Of a DNA stretch of 36,643 nt, positions 22,762-34,068 are shown piece by piece. The position numbers were made by a program, and so were the translations under genes. This stretch comes from Oppiella nova (lineage: Eukaryota; Arthropoda; Arachnida; Sarcoptiformes; Oppiidae), in contig CAJPVJ010000137.1 in NCBI GenBank assembly GCA_905397405.1, positions 1-36,643 of the forward strand. Direction: 5' to 3'. Below the pieces are notes generated by a model, which saw only the letters and a list, made by a program, of their open reading frames with translations, made no database searches and was not told the origin of the DNA. How positions within the stretch are numbered: the first letter of the stretch is position 1; each line of letters starts with the position of its first letter.

Positions 22762-23701
22762 AGCTCAACTACGGGTATAACTAATGTCAAAATAAGACAA
22801 CTTGAATGCAAACACAACAACTGGTGCTTTCGTGGCACTGATGTCTCGGACACCACTCTCTCTCTCCCTCTCACATCCCTCCTCGCAATCTAATCGACAA
22901 ATTCAAGTCTCGAATACAGAATAGAGAATAAGAAAATGCCAGTGAATTGAGAGGAACTCCACTTTTATATATAAATAAAGTCTTAATATAATAGTAATAA
23001 CCATAAAATTTTATGACACGACTGGCAACTGCTTCCTATTGTTGTTGACATAACAACACTGCAAACACTGCTAACAATAAGGGACCACCAGTTTTGGCCA
23101 GACGTTGAGATTCTTGTGCAGAATCGGCTAGAATTTTATGACTCAAATTGGTTTGCATTTGGCATTCAATTCAATAATTTTTATATATTTATATTTTATG
23201 GTATTGTATATAAGAAAGCATTTGCCATTACTGTGCAATGGACCCTAAAATATAATATTTCCCCAGAAATAGTAAAAATAAAGCCTAAAAATTACTAGTT
23301 AAGAATATTCTGTATTATAATACGATTCCTATAATTAAACTATAATTTCATAATTCACACTCAAACTAATGAACATAAAAATTTACGTGTTCATCAAATT
23401 CATTGCAAACATTAATATAACAAATAATTTTACGTATTATGCTTTACATATTGTTATACAGGTTTTAAATGCTATAATTATTTTACATTTGAATTATTCA
23501 TATATCTTATTTGCATTATTAATAAAAAATAATAAGTGAAATGTTTTTCAATGTTTCCAAATGTCTTTTGTATATTATATCAGTGTATTTGATGAGATGG
23601 GGAGAGCCTGTTTGATCCCAAATTATATACTCCCGCATAATATTGCAATGTCGGCAAAAAATATTGAGTTTGAGGTAAGTCTTGCATGAATTGACTGCTC
23701 G

Positions 23702-23703
<2 letters not shown>

Positions 23704-23736
<33 letters not shown>
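23704..23736. repeat. (GA)16 microsatellite
   Basis: This is a pure GA run of 33 nt. Confidence 0.97.
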
Positions 23737-23741
<5 letters not shown>

Positions 23742-24722
23742 CGCATATATGGCATACCCTCTGCCCTAATGTTTGCCAACATTACATAATTATTTGCATT
23801 GAATTTTTATATCACATAAAAATAATCCCCAATTCTTGACGATCGTATCATACGATGAGTTTTACTACCAAACAATTTTCGGGTGTTTGCAGTGTTTTGG
23901 CCACAAAAATGTTTTATAACTTGTCATTAGTTCGTGTGTTTGACTCGTAATGATTGAACAAAACCACGCGATTTATGTCGATATTGATAATTATCATATC
24001 ATCATGTACATCTTACACAATGCCATATAATGTTGTACAATGTTTATCCCCATATAATATTCACGTGTATATTATGCTAACATTCAATAAAATCTAAAGT
24101 AAAAGTTTTATGTAATACTTGTTATTATTACTATATTTATTAGCGGCAATAAAATTATTATACCTTTTTATGGTTTCATGCAATCACCCAGAAGCATTGT
24201 ATAATATCTATTGAAATATTTTTTTGTATACATTAGATTCATGTGATTTGAGGGATTCATTATCTTTAAGAAAAATAGTCTTGTTTAACATATTACAAGT
24301 TGTATTCAGGAAACGTGACCATACCTTAGACTGTAATTATAATTAGCTTATATTAAACTCGTTCACTATAAGCAAAAGCTTACATTTAAGTTGAATTATT
24401 GTCAGTGATATAATTTATATATTGTGTTCATATGTGACATACTATTGTCTGGTATAATGGAAAGGCTGGCAAAAAAAGTGTAACCCAAGAATCCATTAGA
24501 AAAAATTACATACAATTTAAATGACTTTAATGTTTGTCTCAGCGATTCACTGCCAGTCATCTTATATTCATTGACTTTTGTCTGGCTTTTCGATCGCATA
24601 CATAGAGTGCACAACAAATCCAATTACAAGACATATAAAAGTATTTTTCGCAGAAAGAAAGGAGAAGTGAATAATCAATGTTTGACTCCAACACCAAGTC
24701 TGTGCAAATGTTTGCCAGAATG

Positions 24723-24751
<29 letters not shown>
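24723..24751. repeat. (CT)14 microsatellite
   Basis: This is a pure CT run of 29 nt. Confidence 0.97.
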
Positions 24752-24754
<3 letters not shown>

Positions 24755-25206
24755 AATGAATGGAAGAATGTGTGCGAAAATGCACTCAATTTTCTATACA
24801 TTTCTGTGAATGCAATGCAAAGAATGCAAAGATTCGGTAATTGTTGAGTCAGTTAAGAGTCAAAAGTTTTGACTTCAATTCTAGTGTCCATTTAGTTGAA
24901 AAAAGCACTTAATCTCGCATTACATGACATTAGAGTTAATTAAATTTCTCTTCATTTAATTGTTTTCTCCACAAATTCAGTAATGAATGAAAAGCATTAA
25001 CTAAATATATATTTCTCTGTCCAGGCTCATTAAATCAAATTCAAGCCTCATGTATACATTTTGTTCACAAATTTTATGTCTAACTGTAAGACTGTTTCAT
25101 ATGAATAGAGAATTTAATGTTCAAAAAGTTATTCAAATATAGCGTTCAGAGCGGCATCTGTTATGACTTTGGAGATTGTATTATGGGTTCAAAAAAGGTT
25201 CAAGTT

Positions 25207-25461
25207 TGAAACTTTATTTTAATAAAGATAATATTAATTAAATTATATCAAAAGGGTAGCAATAAATTGAAATCTCAAAATTTCTTAATTTTTATTTGTA
25301 GATAAGTTTACGTGTAAACTTTAAAGTTATAAAATGAAACTTTATTTTAATAAAGATAATATTAATTAAATTATATCAAAAGGGTAGCAATAAATTGAAA
25401 TCTCAAAATTTCTTAATTTTTATTTGTAGATAAGTTTAAGTGTAAACTTTAAAGTTATAAA
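25207..25461. repeat. 127-bp duplication with period 128
   Basis: Copy 1 at 25207-25333 and copy 2 at 25335-25461 agree at 126 of 127 positions (TTTACGTG versus TTTAAGTG), with one base between them. This has the same geometry as the duplication at 9740-9994 although the sequences are unrelated. Confidence 0.92.
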
Positions 25462-26029
25462 TGAGATTTTTAATATCTATAATATTCTTTCAGCTACTAC
25501 ATTAACCTCAATAAAAGTTGATTAGTTAAGATTTCTTAATATCGTTGTTTATATCATAATGTGTGTGAACCGGAATCTAAGTGAACAGGTCCACCTAATT
25601 ATTGTACATAAAGTTGTCAAATGTTGAACTACTCCAACCATAAGATTACGGGCAAAGCTATAATTTATTTGTGTATATAATCTTAATTATTGTCAATAAC
25701 TTTTATAGACTATTAAAATAAAGTGTTTGCAAACAAAACAATAGGTTCAATAAAATTGAAGTCTAAAAACACTGTGAACTCTAACGCCTGTATATAACGG
25801 AGAATATTCTAATGAATTAATGAGTGCTTCACTCCATTATGTAACTTATTATGGCATCACTTTTTATGGCACTAAATAAAATCTGTACAAAAATAGTATG
25901 CTTTAAACACTTTCGAAAGTCAATTATTTGTTTTTTTGAAAACACAAGAAAAATGATCTTAACTTTCGAGAGAGTAAAAGATGTGATTGTATTCTGTGAG
26001 TGGAATATACTATAGACTGTAGTCTAGCT

Positions 26030-26031
<2 letters not shown>

Positions 26032-26066
<35 letters not shown>
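26032..26066. repeat. (AG)17 microsatellite
   Basis: This is a pure AG run of 35 nt. Confidence 0.97.
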
Positions 26067-26069
<3 letters not shown>

Positions 26070-27166
26070 TGGTACTAAAGCGAGACATTTAATCACAACA
26101 TAGTATAACACAAACGAGTGTCATATAAATCATTATTTCTCTCTGTATTACAAAGAAATAAGTTTGTGATTAATGAATATCTCATTGCTTTTAAGCAATG
26201 AATTATTTGCCATCTTTGTGAACACTGTTTTAACAAAATCTTTTTTGTTTTAAAAGTCTACACTATTATCTCTGTAATACTATTTTGAGATCAATAATTG
26301 GCTTAACTTTTAAATTACAAAAGTGTTTTTTAGGCAAATACTCCAACTTTTGAAACATAAAGATTAAAAAGTGTTTTGTAATTGAATTTTAGTTTGTGTT
26401 TAATTATATTAAAGAAAAATATAACTAAATTATAAAATACTTTTTAAAAAAATAAAATTCAATTATACTATCTATAAAAGCAAAAACCTATTTAAACACT
26501 AATATCTTGTAAAACCCAAAAATAAAATGAGAATAATTTATCACAAATTATACGATAAAAAAGTTAAAATTGATTTTTAAAACACAATTTAATTATAAGA
26601 ATAGTTTTGAGAATTGATTTTGTATTCACAGAGAAATTGGTTTTAAAAATTGTTTTCTGGTTTAAGAGCCCTATTATTAATGGTAAGGCATTCAGTGTCT
26701 CACAGCCCTTATGTATAAATCTAGTGAATTGTCAGGAATTAATACGATTCCATCAATAATGGAGGCACTAATTTAGTGGCACTGGTAGCTGTTGGGCACA
26801 CATAACACACACACATACACATCCAGCATCTCATTCCCCTCCTGCCATCCGAGCCCTCATATGAGGCGCTGCCACACAAAACCCCTTTTAATGAGTTGCG
26901 ACGGCTTTACCCGTCTTATGTGTATAGCAAAGGAATTTCTATTCATATTATAGTTTAGAATTAATCCCATTTGGATCTAAACACACATAAAAATACGTGA
27001 TCTCACGGTCTCTCGCCATTAGTTTCTTAAGGATATCATTGCTGGTAAACACTGGGAGTATGTGTTTTGTTTGTGGACTACAGGAGGGGAATGGGAGGGA
27101 GTGTTCAAACAGATTCTTAATTCACAGAATAGCACACTGTTTACCAGTAAAACAATATTTTTCAAT

Positions 27167-27176
27167 ACCAGTGCTC
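27167..27176 (+). other. Recurring word ACCAGTGCTC
   Basis: This is the fifth exact copy of the decamer in the window. Confidence 0.5.
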
Positions 27177-27820
27177 TCCGTATTGATGTCAAAACACAAC
27201 AGATATTTATTTTTGACATTAAAATATAAATAGTGTTCAAGCATTCAGTTCATTGGTACTACTATTTAGAGTACAAATATATACAGTATATGGTTTATTT
27301 CTGTTTTTATATTTTGTTTCATTATTATTATTATGATTATTAGAATTGTGAGTCCATTAGAGACCTAACCTTAGCTGTAGTGCCACACAAGGAATGACTA
27401 CTTTTATAGTGAATGAGTTGATGTAATATTTATAAAATGCATGAATGGAAAGGCATAGCAATACAATTGAGTTGTAGATTGTATTGCATTCTCAGTCTAT
27501 ATATAAAAATGTATAATCAATACACATATACACACTGTATGGCAGTCTATATGAACGTAGAATTGAATTATATTTAGTGAGAAAAATGTGTTTCGGATTT
27601 GTTGTACGTATTTGTGATCAATAATAAGTACAGAAATATTTAATATAGACATTGGATGTGTTGGGGGCGCCGGTGGCCGACTTGACTGGCCATTTGCTCA
27701 ACATGTTGCAAATGTGTGCCACTGCACCGACATTAACACCATAAGTCGGGTAATGATCATTACTCTCAAAGTTTGGATCCCTAAGCGCTGCCAAACTCCT
27801 TACCCCCAGAATATGCTGTT

Positions 27821-27822
<2 letters not shown>

Positions 27823-27858
<36 letters not shown>

Positions 27859-27908
27859 CTCTCTCTCTCCCTCCCTCTCTCTCCCTCCCTCTCTCTCTCT
27901 CTCTCTCT
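27823..27908. repeat. Compound CT-rich microsatellite, 86 nt
   Basis: A pure CT run (27823-27854) is followed by CT interrupted by a G and by CCCTCCCT blocks, then pure CT again to 27908. It is the longest pyrimidine tract in the window and the only clearly interrupted one. The open frame 27714-28076 exists because of it. Confidence 0.95.
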
Positions 27909-30900
27909 ACGTTTTTTTTCTCCAGATATATAACATTATATAAGTCCTCCCTTTCCGTTAGTGCTTATTATACACAAACACTCGTTGGGGGTCTCCATCC
28001 ACATCGCACCGGCATCTCGTGTTTGACGAACATTAATCTCCAGAAGTCTCTTCTGTTATATTATACTCTGTATTGAGATCTCTTTTTCTCTCTCTTTTCT
28101 CTCTTTGAATATTTGATCGATTTTTGGCACATCTTTGCGCTATGTTTTCATATTTTTGTGTCGGCTTTATATACAACATATAAATTAAGATAGATTTGAG
28201 TCTGACTTTAGAATATTCTGTTGTCTTATTTCCACATTTGTTTGTTAAGGCATTTTCTCTCTCCTTTTTGTGATGGCATAAGGATTCGTTAAGCACTCGA
28301 CACACGTACCCAACCCCTCGCAAACCCCCTCCCATAAAGACAAGCCTAACAGTGTTTGCCGTAACTGTAATGTTCAGCAGTTTTTGTCTCCGATATAAGT
28401 GTCTCTTTACTGTCAGTCACATAACTCTTATGTTTGGTATAGTATTGCAAATAATGATAATAACATTTCAAGGCATACAATAAAACAAATACTATTGCAT
28501 TGCTTTACATCTTGTATTTACATAAGAATTGCTCTCTTATATAATAAAAGTATAAATGACTTATTCATTCAATACTATGCTTAAGAGGTATACAACATTG
28601 CAATAATCAATACAAAATATTTATTGGTATCATATCAGTATTCATCAATCTATCAGTCTGTCTGTACTTTTAATAAAAATATATAATTATTAAAATAGTT
28701 ATTGAGCATTTTAATGATTTATTAAACTATAAAAATCGTAATTTTTACATTTAAAAAATAATATTAATGTCAAAGTAATGTCAAAACTTTTTATTCTTAA
28801 AGCATTTTTTGGGTTATTATAGAATTGTTTGAATTCCTGTTTTGTTGATATATAAACACATAGACCCGGGGGCTAAACAAATCATAACATTTACCAGAAA
28901 ATGGTAAAAATGTTTACTTAGTTTCGTTGAGTGTTGAAGGATATGTAAATTCAAGACAAAATTGAACCAACAAAATCGTTTGACATTTTATAGCATTTTT
29001 AAATTTAAGAATTGAATTCTTAATATGACTTTTCGTTTAACATTTTTTTGTTGCCAAAAGGTTTACTTATATATACTGTGAATAAAAGTTATGTCGCTTT
29101 GAGAGTAAAAGTTTTGTTTTACTTGACGGAGAAAAAAACTTTTGTGTCATAAGAATAATAAAGCCATTGATATATAAGGAGTTAAGCCTTTTGCATGATT
29201 TTGAATCTTATTAGCTATCAATCATCGCATCCTTAATACCCATAGTTTTTGGCGCTTAAGCTATCCATCAGTGATGGCCACAAATCTCACGATAAGAATC
29301 TCTATCACGAGATACTAAGCGATATGTATTCAGACGTTTGTCTTTTAATATACGGCACATAAGGCGCAGGGAAACGACATTTTTTCTCCTCCATGTCTGT
29401 CCCCCACTGAGACATCCATATAATAAATTGGTGGCTCTTTTTGGCGCTGGCATACCAATAGCCGGTATATATCCCTAAGAAGTCAATGTCTTTTCCATTT
29501 ATTATTTTCTCTCCCTTTCCCTGCATTTCTGAGCGAAATATTTTTCTCGGACCAAAACAAAGCCATCAATGAAATGCTCAATGAATATGAATATGAGGGC
29601 GACTCAAAGCGACGATCAAATTGAAAACTGAATAATAAGTGGCACTCGAATGCCTTCGAGAGTCTAATGTAATATTGGTCTCAAGTCTTGGACACAAATC
29701 TATTGCCTATCGGTGTGTGGAGGGTGTTGTTTGCCAGCCATAGGAGTCATAAACAAAGTTATGTCTTAATAAGCATTTATCACACAAAACCAAATTTGTT
29801 TTTCTCCACCACTTTCCCATCTCCCTTTCCACCCTCACCGGCGATAAACCCATAAGAATAAGGAATTCATAAATATATTTTTCATTTATTTTCTAATATT
29901 TATGCAAATCGCGAGACATTACTGGGGTTTCTATTGTATTTCAATATATCTCTACAATAAAAGTCTTAGATATGAGTTTTGTTTTCTAGAGAAAAAATAC
30001 TTAATTTACTTTTTGACTTTATATGTCTGAGTTGTAAATGGGAAGGGCATTGGGTATTGTATGCATGGTTATCCATAGCCTTGGATTCGCACATATTTTA
30101 TTGAATATCTGAATTGAAATATCTTTTTTGTTTTCTGCGATGTATTTATAGTTTAATTTCACTTTGTGTTACAGAAATAGTCGAAAAAAGCATTATTTTG
30201 ATGAGAAAAACGTGAATTTCATTAACAGTTTCTGTGCATAATTTTAATAATTAGTCAAATCGTTTCAAAAAAGTAATTTGAAAGTTTTGCAGATACTAAA
30301 CGTATAGCAAAAATTCATTACATCTCGTAATGATTATATCATTTTTGCGGTTAATATTTATCCAAATGACTAAATGACTCATTTTGTACTCTCATTCCTA
30401 CCTCTAATCCATTCAAAGATTAATTATAGTCGAGACAAGTGTCACAATATATCTGTGCTCTCACTCCTACGTGTGAGTGCCGTATGTGTTGTCCATTGCA
30501 TTACATTCACGGACTCTACTCTAAAGCCAATACTCTATTCGCTAATTAAATAAACTTTGCATTTATTACCGGACTCTTTGAATCAAACAGATAGTGGTTT
30601 CACTTTGTATTGAATCCGATAATTGGGTTTATTTTGATCACTCACTCATTGTACTTGTCTTTTGATCCCTTTTTATATGTGAAATCAAATGAGCCTTTAG
30701 TATGTGAGCCAAAGTCTTACCTGAAGTAAAGTGTCAAACGCGGTGTCACTTAAGCGCTCAAAATAGGAAGTCTTGTGGGAAACAAATGTGATCCACTTCT
30801 ACACCAAAGATAATAGTCTGTTATTTCTGTAATCGATGGCAGAGAAAGAGATAGAAAAGAGTGAGAATAGAGACAAAAATAGTTATATTAGTCGTAAAGT

Positions 30901-30994
30901 ATTGAATCCTCTCATCAACCCTAACACAACTTATTCCATACGCTTATTGTCTTTTATACTACTATTATCTCAAACATTAGTGTCAAAACGTTTT

Positions 30995-30996
<2 letters not shown>
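27909..30996. other. Non-coding DNA, nothing identifiable
   Basis: A loose pyrimidine patch lies at 28080-28107 and strong AT bias at 28661-28800. Frames at 28033-28335 (minus), 29268-29453 and 29305-29526 (minus) have no domain. No repeat longer than a few tens of bases was noticed. Confidence 0.45.

Positions 30997-31034
<38 letters not shown>
30997..31034. repeat. (GA)19 microsatellite
   Basis: This is a pure GA run of 38 nt, followed after TGGG by a CACGTG E-box at 31039-31044. Confidence 0.97.
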
Positions 31035-31037
<3 letters not shown>

Positions 31038-32421
31038 GCACGTGATTGTGATTGTGAAACAGGCATACAGTGAATGTCGTGTCACTAATTTGTGTGATGT
31101 GTTCAGATTTTTTGAGCTCACATTTGCCTGACTATACTGTACTCTATGCACAATCACTGCACGATTGAACTAATCAGTCTTATTATCTTTTTTCAGTCTC
31201 TATTTTGTTGCCAAAAATATGATATGACTCACGGTATGTCAAATATATGGTTAACTTTTATAATATATTTGGTAATTTGAATAGAAATTTAATTTGTGTA
31301 TTAATATAGCTATATTTAAAATAACAAGAAAATAAAAAATAAACAACATATGAATGTAATTTTGTGAACTGTATTATTGTAAACGACTCTTTTTGCTTAT
31401 TTAATTGGTTTACATATATTTTTATAATAACTCAGATTTATAAACCATGTATGGCAAATCGTGCCATATTTATTAAATTACTAGATTTGTTTGACTAATC
31501 ATTTACTTTTTTCTGTTAGTAAATCCTTTAATGCATTAATCAATTTATTCACTCATATCATAACATTTTTATAATATTCAATGGAAACGCTGTGTTCTTA
31601 ACGTAATATAAATATATGAATAATAAACTAAAAGCATTTTGTTTTAATTATAATCATTTCTATATTTCTTTTTGTTTTTTGATATTCAATGCTCATATGT
31701 ATAACACAATCATTTATTTATTCAAACCAATCGATTATACCTTGCTAATTAAAATCATATCATTTTCCCCATAAATAAAACCCTTTACTCCCATTACTCA
31801 AAAACGTCTCTAATTACGAGAAATCAATTTAAAAATTAATATCATATTTGAAATGTGTATTATTTAGTCGACAATAGAGTTATTGACCTCTTTTTTGCAC
31901 GAAAAATGCTTTTGTTTTTCGTAGTGAATGGCAAATGATTTTCGCACTTTTCTATTCATTAATGAGATTTTGATTTCATTTTAGGTTTAGCTCTGTTTCC
32001 CATGAATTGTATGTATAGACAAAACCATTGCCTCCGAACTCATTGATGGGTAGAAAAAATACATATATTTTTGTTCACATCCTTTGGGAATAACTGTATT
32101 TTATATGTGAATTGCAGAATATTCTGTGTGTAACCCATTCATTCAATTCAATAATGATTTCCACTTATTTAATAGTCATTACGTTATTATTAAATTTGTT
32201 TTTATTTCATTTTCTTTTATTTTTCGTAAGTCTACCCATAATTTCTTGCCTACTGTTCCCCTCGGTTTGGCGTCCAATCTCATGGCAATCAGCGTAACAA
32301 ACCTTAGGTCTCGTCACAGGAATGCCTAATGAATGGATCAATTCTTTTCAATTAATGGTTTTGGTGTGCAATTGGCGGTCAAGTGTTTGTATTAAGCATT
32401 CAGTAGACGTTAGGACACGAC
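31035..32421. other. AT-rich non-coding DNA
   Basis: The area 31251-31720 is almost pure A/T. Overlapping frames at 32112-32297 and 32126-32329 are low complexity, and no gene is supported. The region ends at the start of the rearranged block at 32422. Confidence 0.45.
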
Positions 32422-32585
32422 TCGCACAACGACTTGCATTAGTCTTACTATTGTTTACTCTATACGAGGGACGGGTAGTGGCTGTCCACGAATATCAATG
32501 ATTATATCAATACATATAAGATATCCATTCCGAGAGAACCGTTCGCTGGAATCAACACAAATGACAGACACATCTGTGCGCTCAA

Positions 32586-32587
<2 letters not shown>

Positions 32588-32620
<33 letters not shown>
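32588..32620. repeat. (TC)16 microsatellite in copy A
   Basis: This pure TC run of 33 nt is the inner end of the left arm of an inverted repeat (see 33342-33425). Confidence 0.96.
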
Positions 32621-32621
<1 letters not shown>

Positions 32622-32951
32622 GAAATCAAGGGAACGGTAGACCAAGACTCTCTCAGTTTAAGTAAAAGTTTGTTATATTCTTTGTTATCGATATATATTG
32701 TACTCTCTTTTTCTCTTAACATGAATGCAATCACTACTAGTGTTTGGCTTTGAATTGCAGTCAAATTCGTAGTGAATATACGAAATCGCACAACGACTTG
32801 CATTAGTCTTACTATTGTTTACTCTATACGAGGGACGGGTAGTGGCTGTCCACGAATATCAATGATTATATCAATACATATAAGATATCCATTCCGAGAG
32901 AACCGTTCGCTGAAATCAACACAAATGACAGACACATCTGTGCGCTCAACA

Positions 32952-32976
32952 TCTCTCTCTCTCTCTCTCTCTCTCT

Positions 32977-33008
<32 letters not shown>
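32952..33008. repeat. TC tract fused to TA tract in copy B
   Basis: A pure TC run (32952-32976) passes directly into a near-perfect TA run (32977-33008) that copy A lacks. The TA run is followed by GAACTGCAAT before homology with copy A resumes. Confidence 0.95.
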
Positions 33009-33338
33009 GAACTGCAATAGAAATCAAGGGAACGGTATGTGTTTAGGCCAAGACTCTCTCAGTTAAGTAAAAGTTTGTTATATTCTTTGTTATCGATATA
33101 TATTGTACTCTCTTTTTCTCTTAACATGAATGCAATCACTACTAGTGTTTGGCTTTGAATTGCAGTCAAATTCGTAGTGAATATACGAAACAATTTGAGT
33201 TTGTTTTTTATATATGTGTGCGAAATACCAGCCAATACTCTAACGATTCAGGAAAGGCGGGCCAAGGCTTACGAAAGTAATTTCCGTTCCTCTGAAACAT
33301 TTATCAAAGGCATGAGATTCTTGTGGCTGAGGATTACT

Positions 33339-33341
<3 letters not shown>

Positions 33342-33376
<35 letters not shown>

Positions 33377-33425
33377 TTGAGCGCACAGATGTGTCTGTCA
33401 TTTGTGTTGATTCCAGCGAACGGTT
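33342..33425 (-). repeat. Inverted copy of 32537-32620
   Basis: These 84 nt are the exact reverse complement of 32537-32620. The 33-nt AG tract at 33342-33374 pairs with the 33-nt TC tract of copy A, and the 51 unique bases at 33375-33425 pair with 32537-32587. It carries the GATTCC form, so it matches copy A and not copy B of the tandem duplication. The spacer between the arms is about 720 bp. Confidence 0.93.
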
Positions 33426-33508
33426 TGTTGTGTTGGCTAAATAAAAGGGTCCGTCAGTTATGGCTTTGAATGTGATTACATGCCATTCGAAGAAAAGTTA
33501 ACTCTATA

Positions 33509-33608
33509 TGATATACATGTGTTGAACCCATACTATATATTGACATCAAAACCGTAAGAATAAGATATTGGGATAGGAAGACAAAAATCTTGAGTTAAAC
33601 ACAAATAG

Positions 33609-33631
<23 letters not shown>
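33509..33631. repeat. Left arm of 123-bp inverted repeat
   Basis: It is the exact reverse complement of 33946-34068. 103 unique nt (33509-33611) are followed by 20 nt of the GA tract. The spacer is about 314 bp and contains the second 88-bp copy. Confidence 0.93.

Positions 33632-33645
<14 letters not shown>
33612..33645. repeat. (GA)17 microsatellite
   Basis: This is a pure GA run of 34 nt bounding the left arm of the 123-bp inverted repeat. Confidence 0.97.
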
Positions 33646-33647
<2 letters not shown>

Positions 33648-33945
33648 CAGTGCCTGTTTATACGGTTTGTTGTGTTGGCTAAATAAAAGGGTCCGTCAGT
33701 TATGGCTTTGAATGTGATTACATGCCATTCGAAGAAAAGTTAACTCTATTTAAGATGAATTGCTTTTGCACTTAGATTTAGATCTCTTATCAATACTTCA
33801 ATAAAACTTATGATTATTTCATTGAAAATATTAAATGATTTTCCGTTGGCTTTCGCGTGCAATCACATAATGGACACAAATATCCAACACATGGTCTTAT
33901 GGTTTGCGACACCAGTGCTGATGGAGACCAAGGGTAACCTTGATG

Positions 33946-34068
33946 TCTCTCTCTCTCTCTCTCTCGTGCTATTTGTGTTTAACTCAAGATTTTTGTCTTC
34001 CTATCCCAATATCTTATTCTTACGGTTTTGATGTCAATATATAGTATGGGTTCAACACATGTATATCA
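33946..34068 (-). repeat. Right arm of 123-bp inverted repeat
   Basis: It starts with a 20-nt TC run (33946-33965) and continues with 103 nt identical to the reverse complement of 33509-33611. Identity stops at GTATATCA. The frame at 33810-34031 runs through this arm and is not a gene candidate. The octamer ACCAGTGC occurs just upstream at 33911-33918. Confidence 0.93.

Larger units (their letters stand above)
22222..25206. other. Non-coding DNA with three TC/GA tracts
   Basis: Open frames at 22602-22874 (minus), 22633-22893 (plus), 23519-23782 (minus), 24568-24801 (minus) and 24571-24759 (plus) owe their length to the TC/GA tracts they cross. From 22980 to 23540 and from 23990 to 24420 the DNA is strongly AT-rich. 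No gene is supported. A CACGTG E-box lies at 24062-24067. Confidence 0.5.
25462..27822. other. AT-rich non-coding DNA with an AG tract
   Basis: The part from 26381 to 26660 is extremely A/T-rich with many A-runs. A short CACACACA patch lies near 26803-26815. From 26690 to 26910 the DNA is less AT-rich and contains the octamer ACCAGTGC on the minus strand (26779-26786). The overlapping frames at 26997-27233 (plus) and 27019-27240 (minus) lack domains. No gene is supported. Confidence 0.5.
32422..33190. repeat. Tandem duplication, 364-bp and 405-bp copies
   Basis: Copy A is 32422-32785 and copy B is 32786-33190. The copies abut directly. Each contains a TC tract in its middle. Copy B differs by a GGAATC to GAAATC change, by a TA-rich insertion right after its TC tract, by about 10 extra bases (TGTGTTTAGG area near 33037) and by loss of one T. 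No coding potential is seen. It may be a true duplication, or haplotypes in series with a length-variable microsatellite. Confidence 0.93.
33420..33749. repeat. 88-bp direct repeat, copies 33420-33507 and 33662-33749
   Basis: The two 88-nt copies (offset 242) are identical, running from ACGGTTTGTTG to AACTCTAT. The first copy overlaps the last bases of the inverted repeat arm at 33342-33425. Between the copies lie one arm of a second inverted repeat and a GA tract. Confidence 0.93.

Noticed and set aside
27714-28076. 120-codon plus-strand frame
   Set aside because: Its length is created by the 86-nt CT-rich tract. The rest carries no domain.
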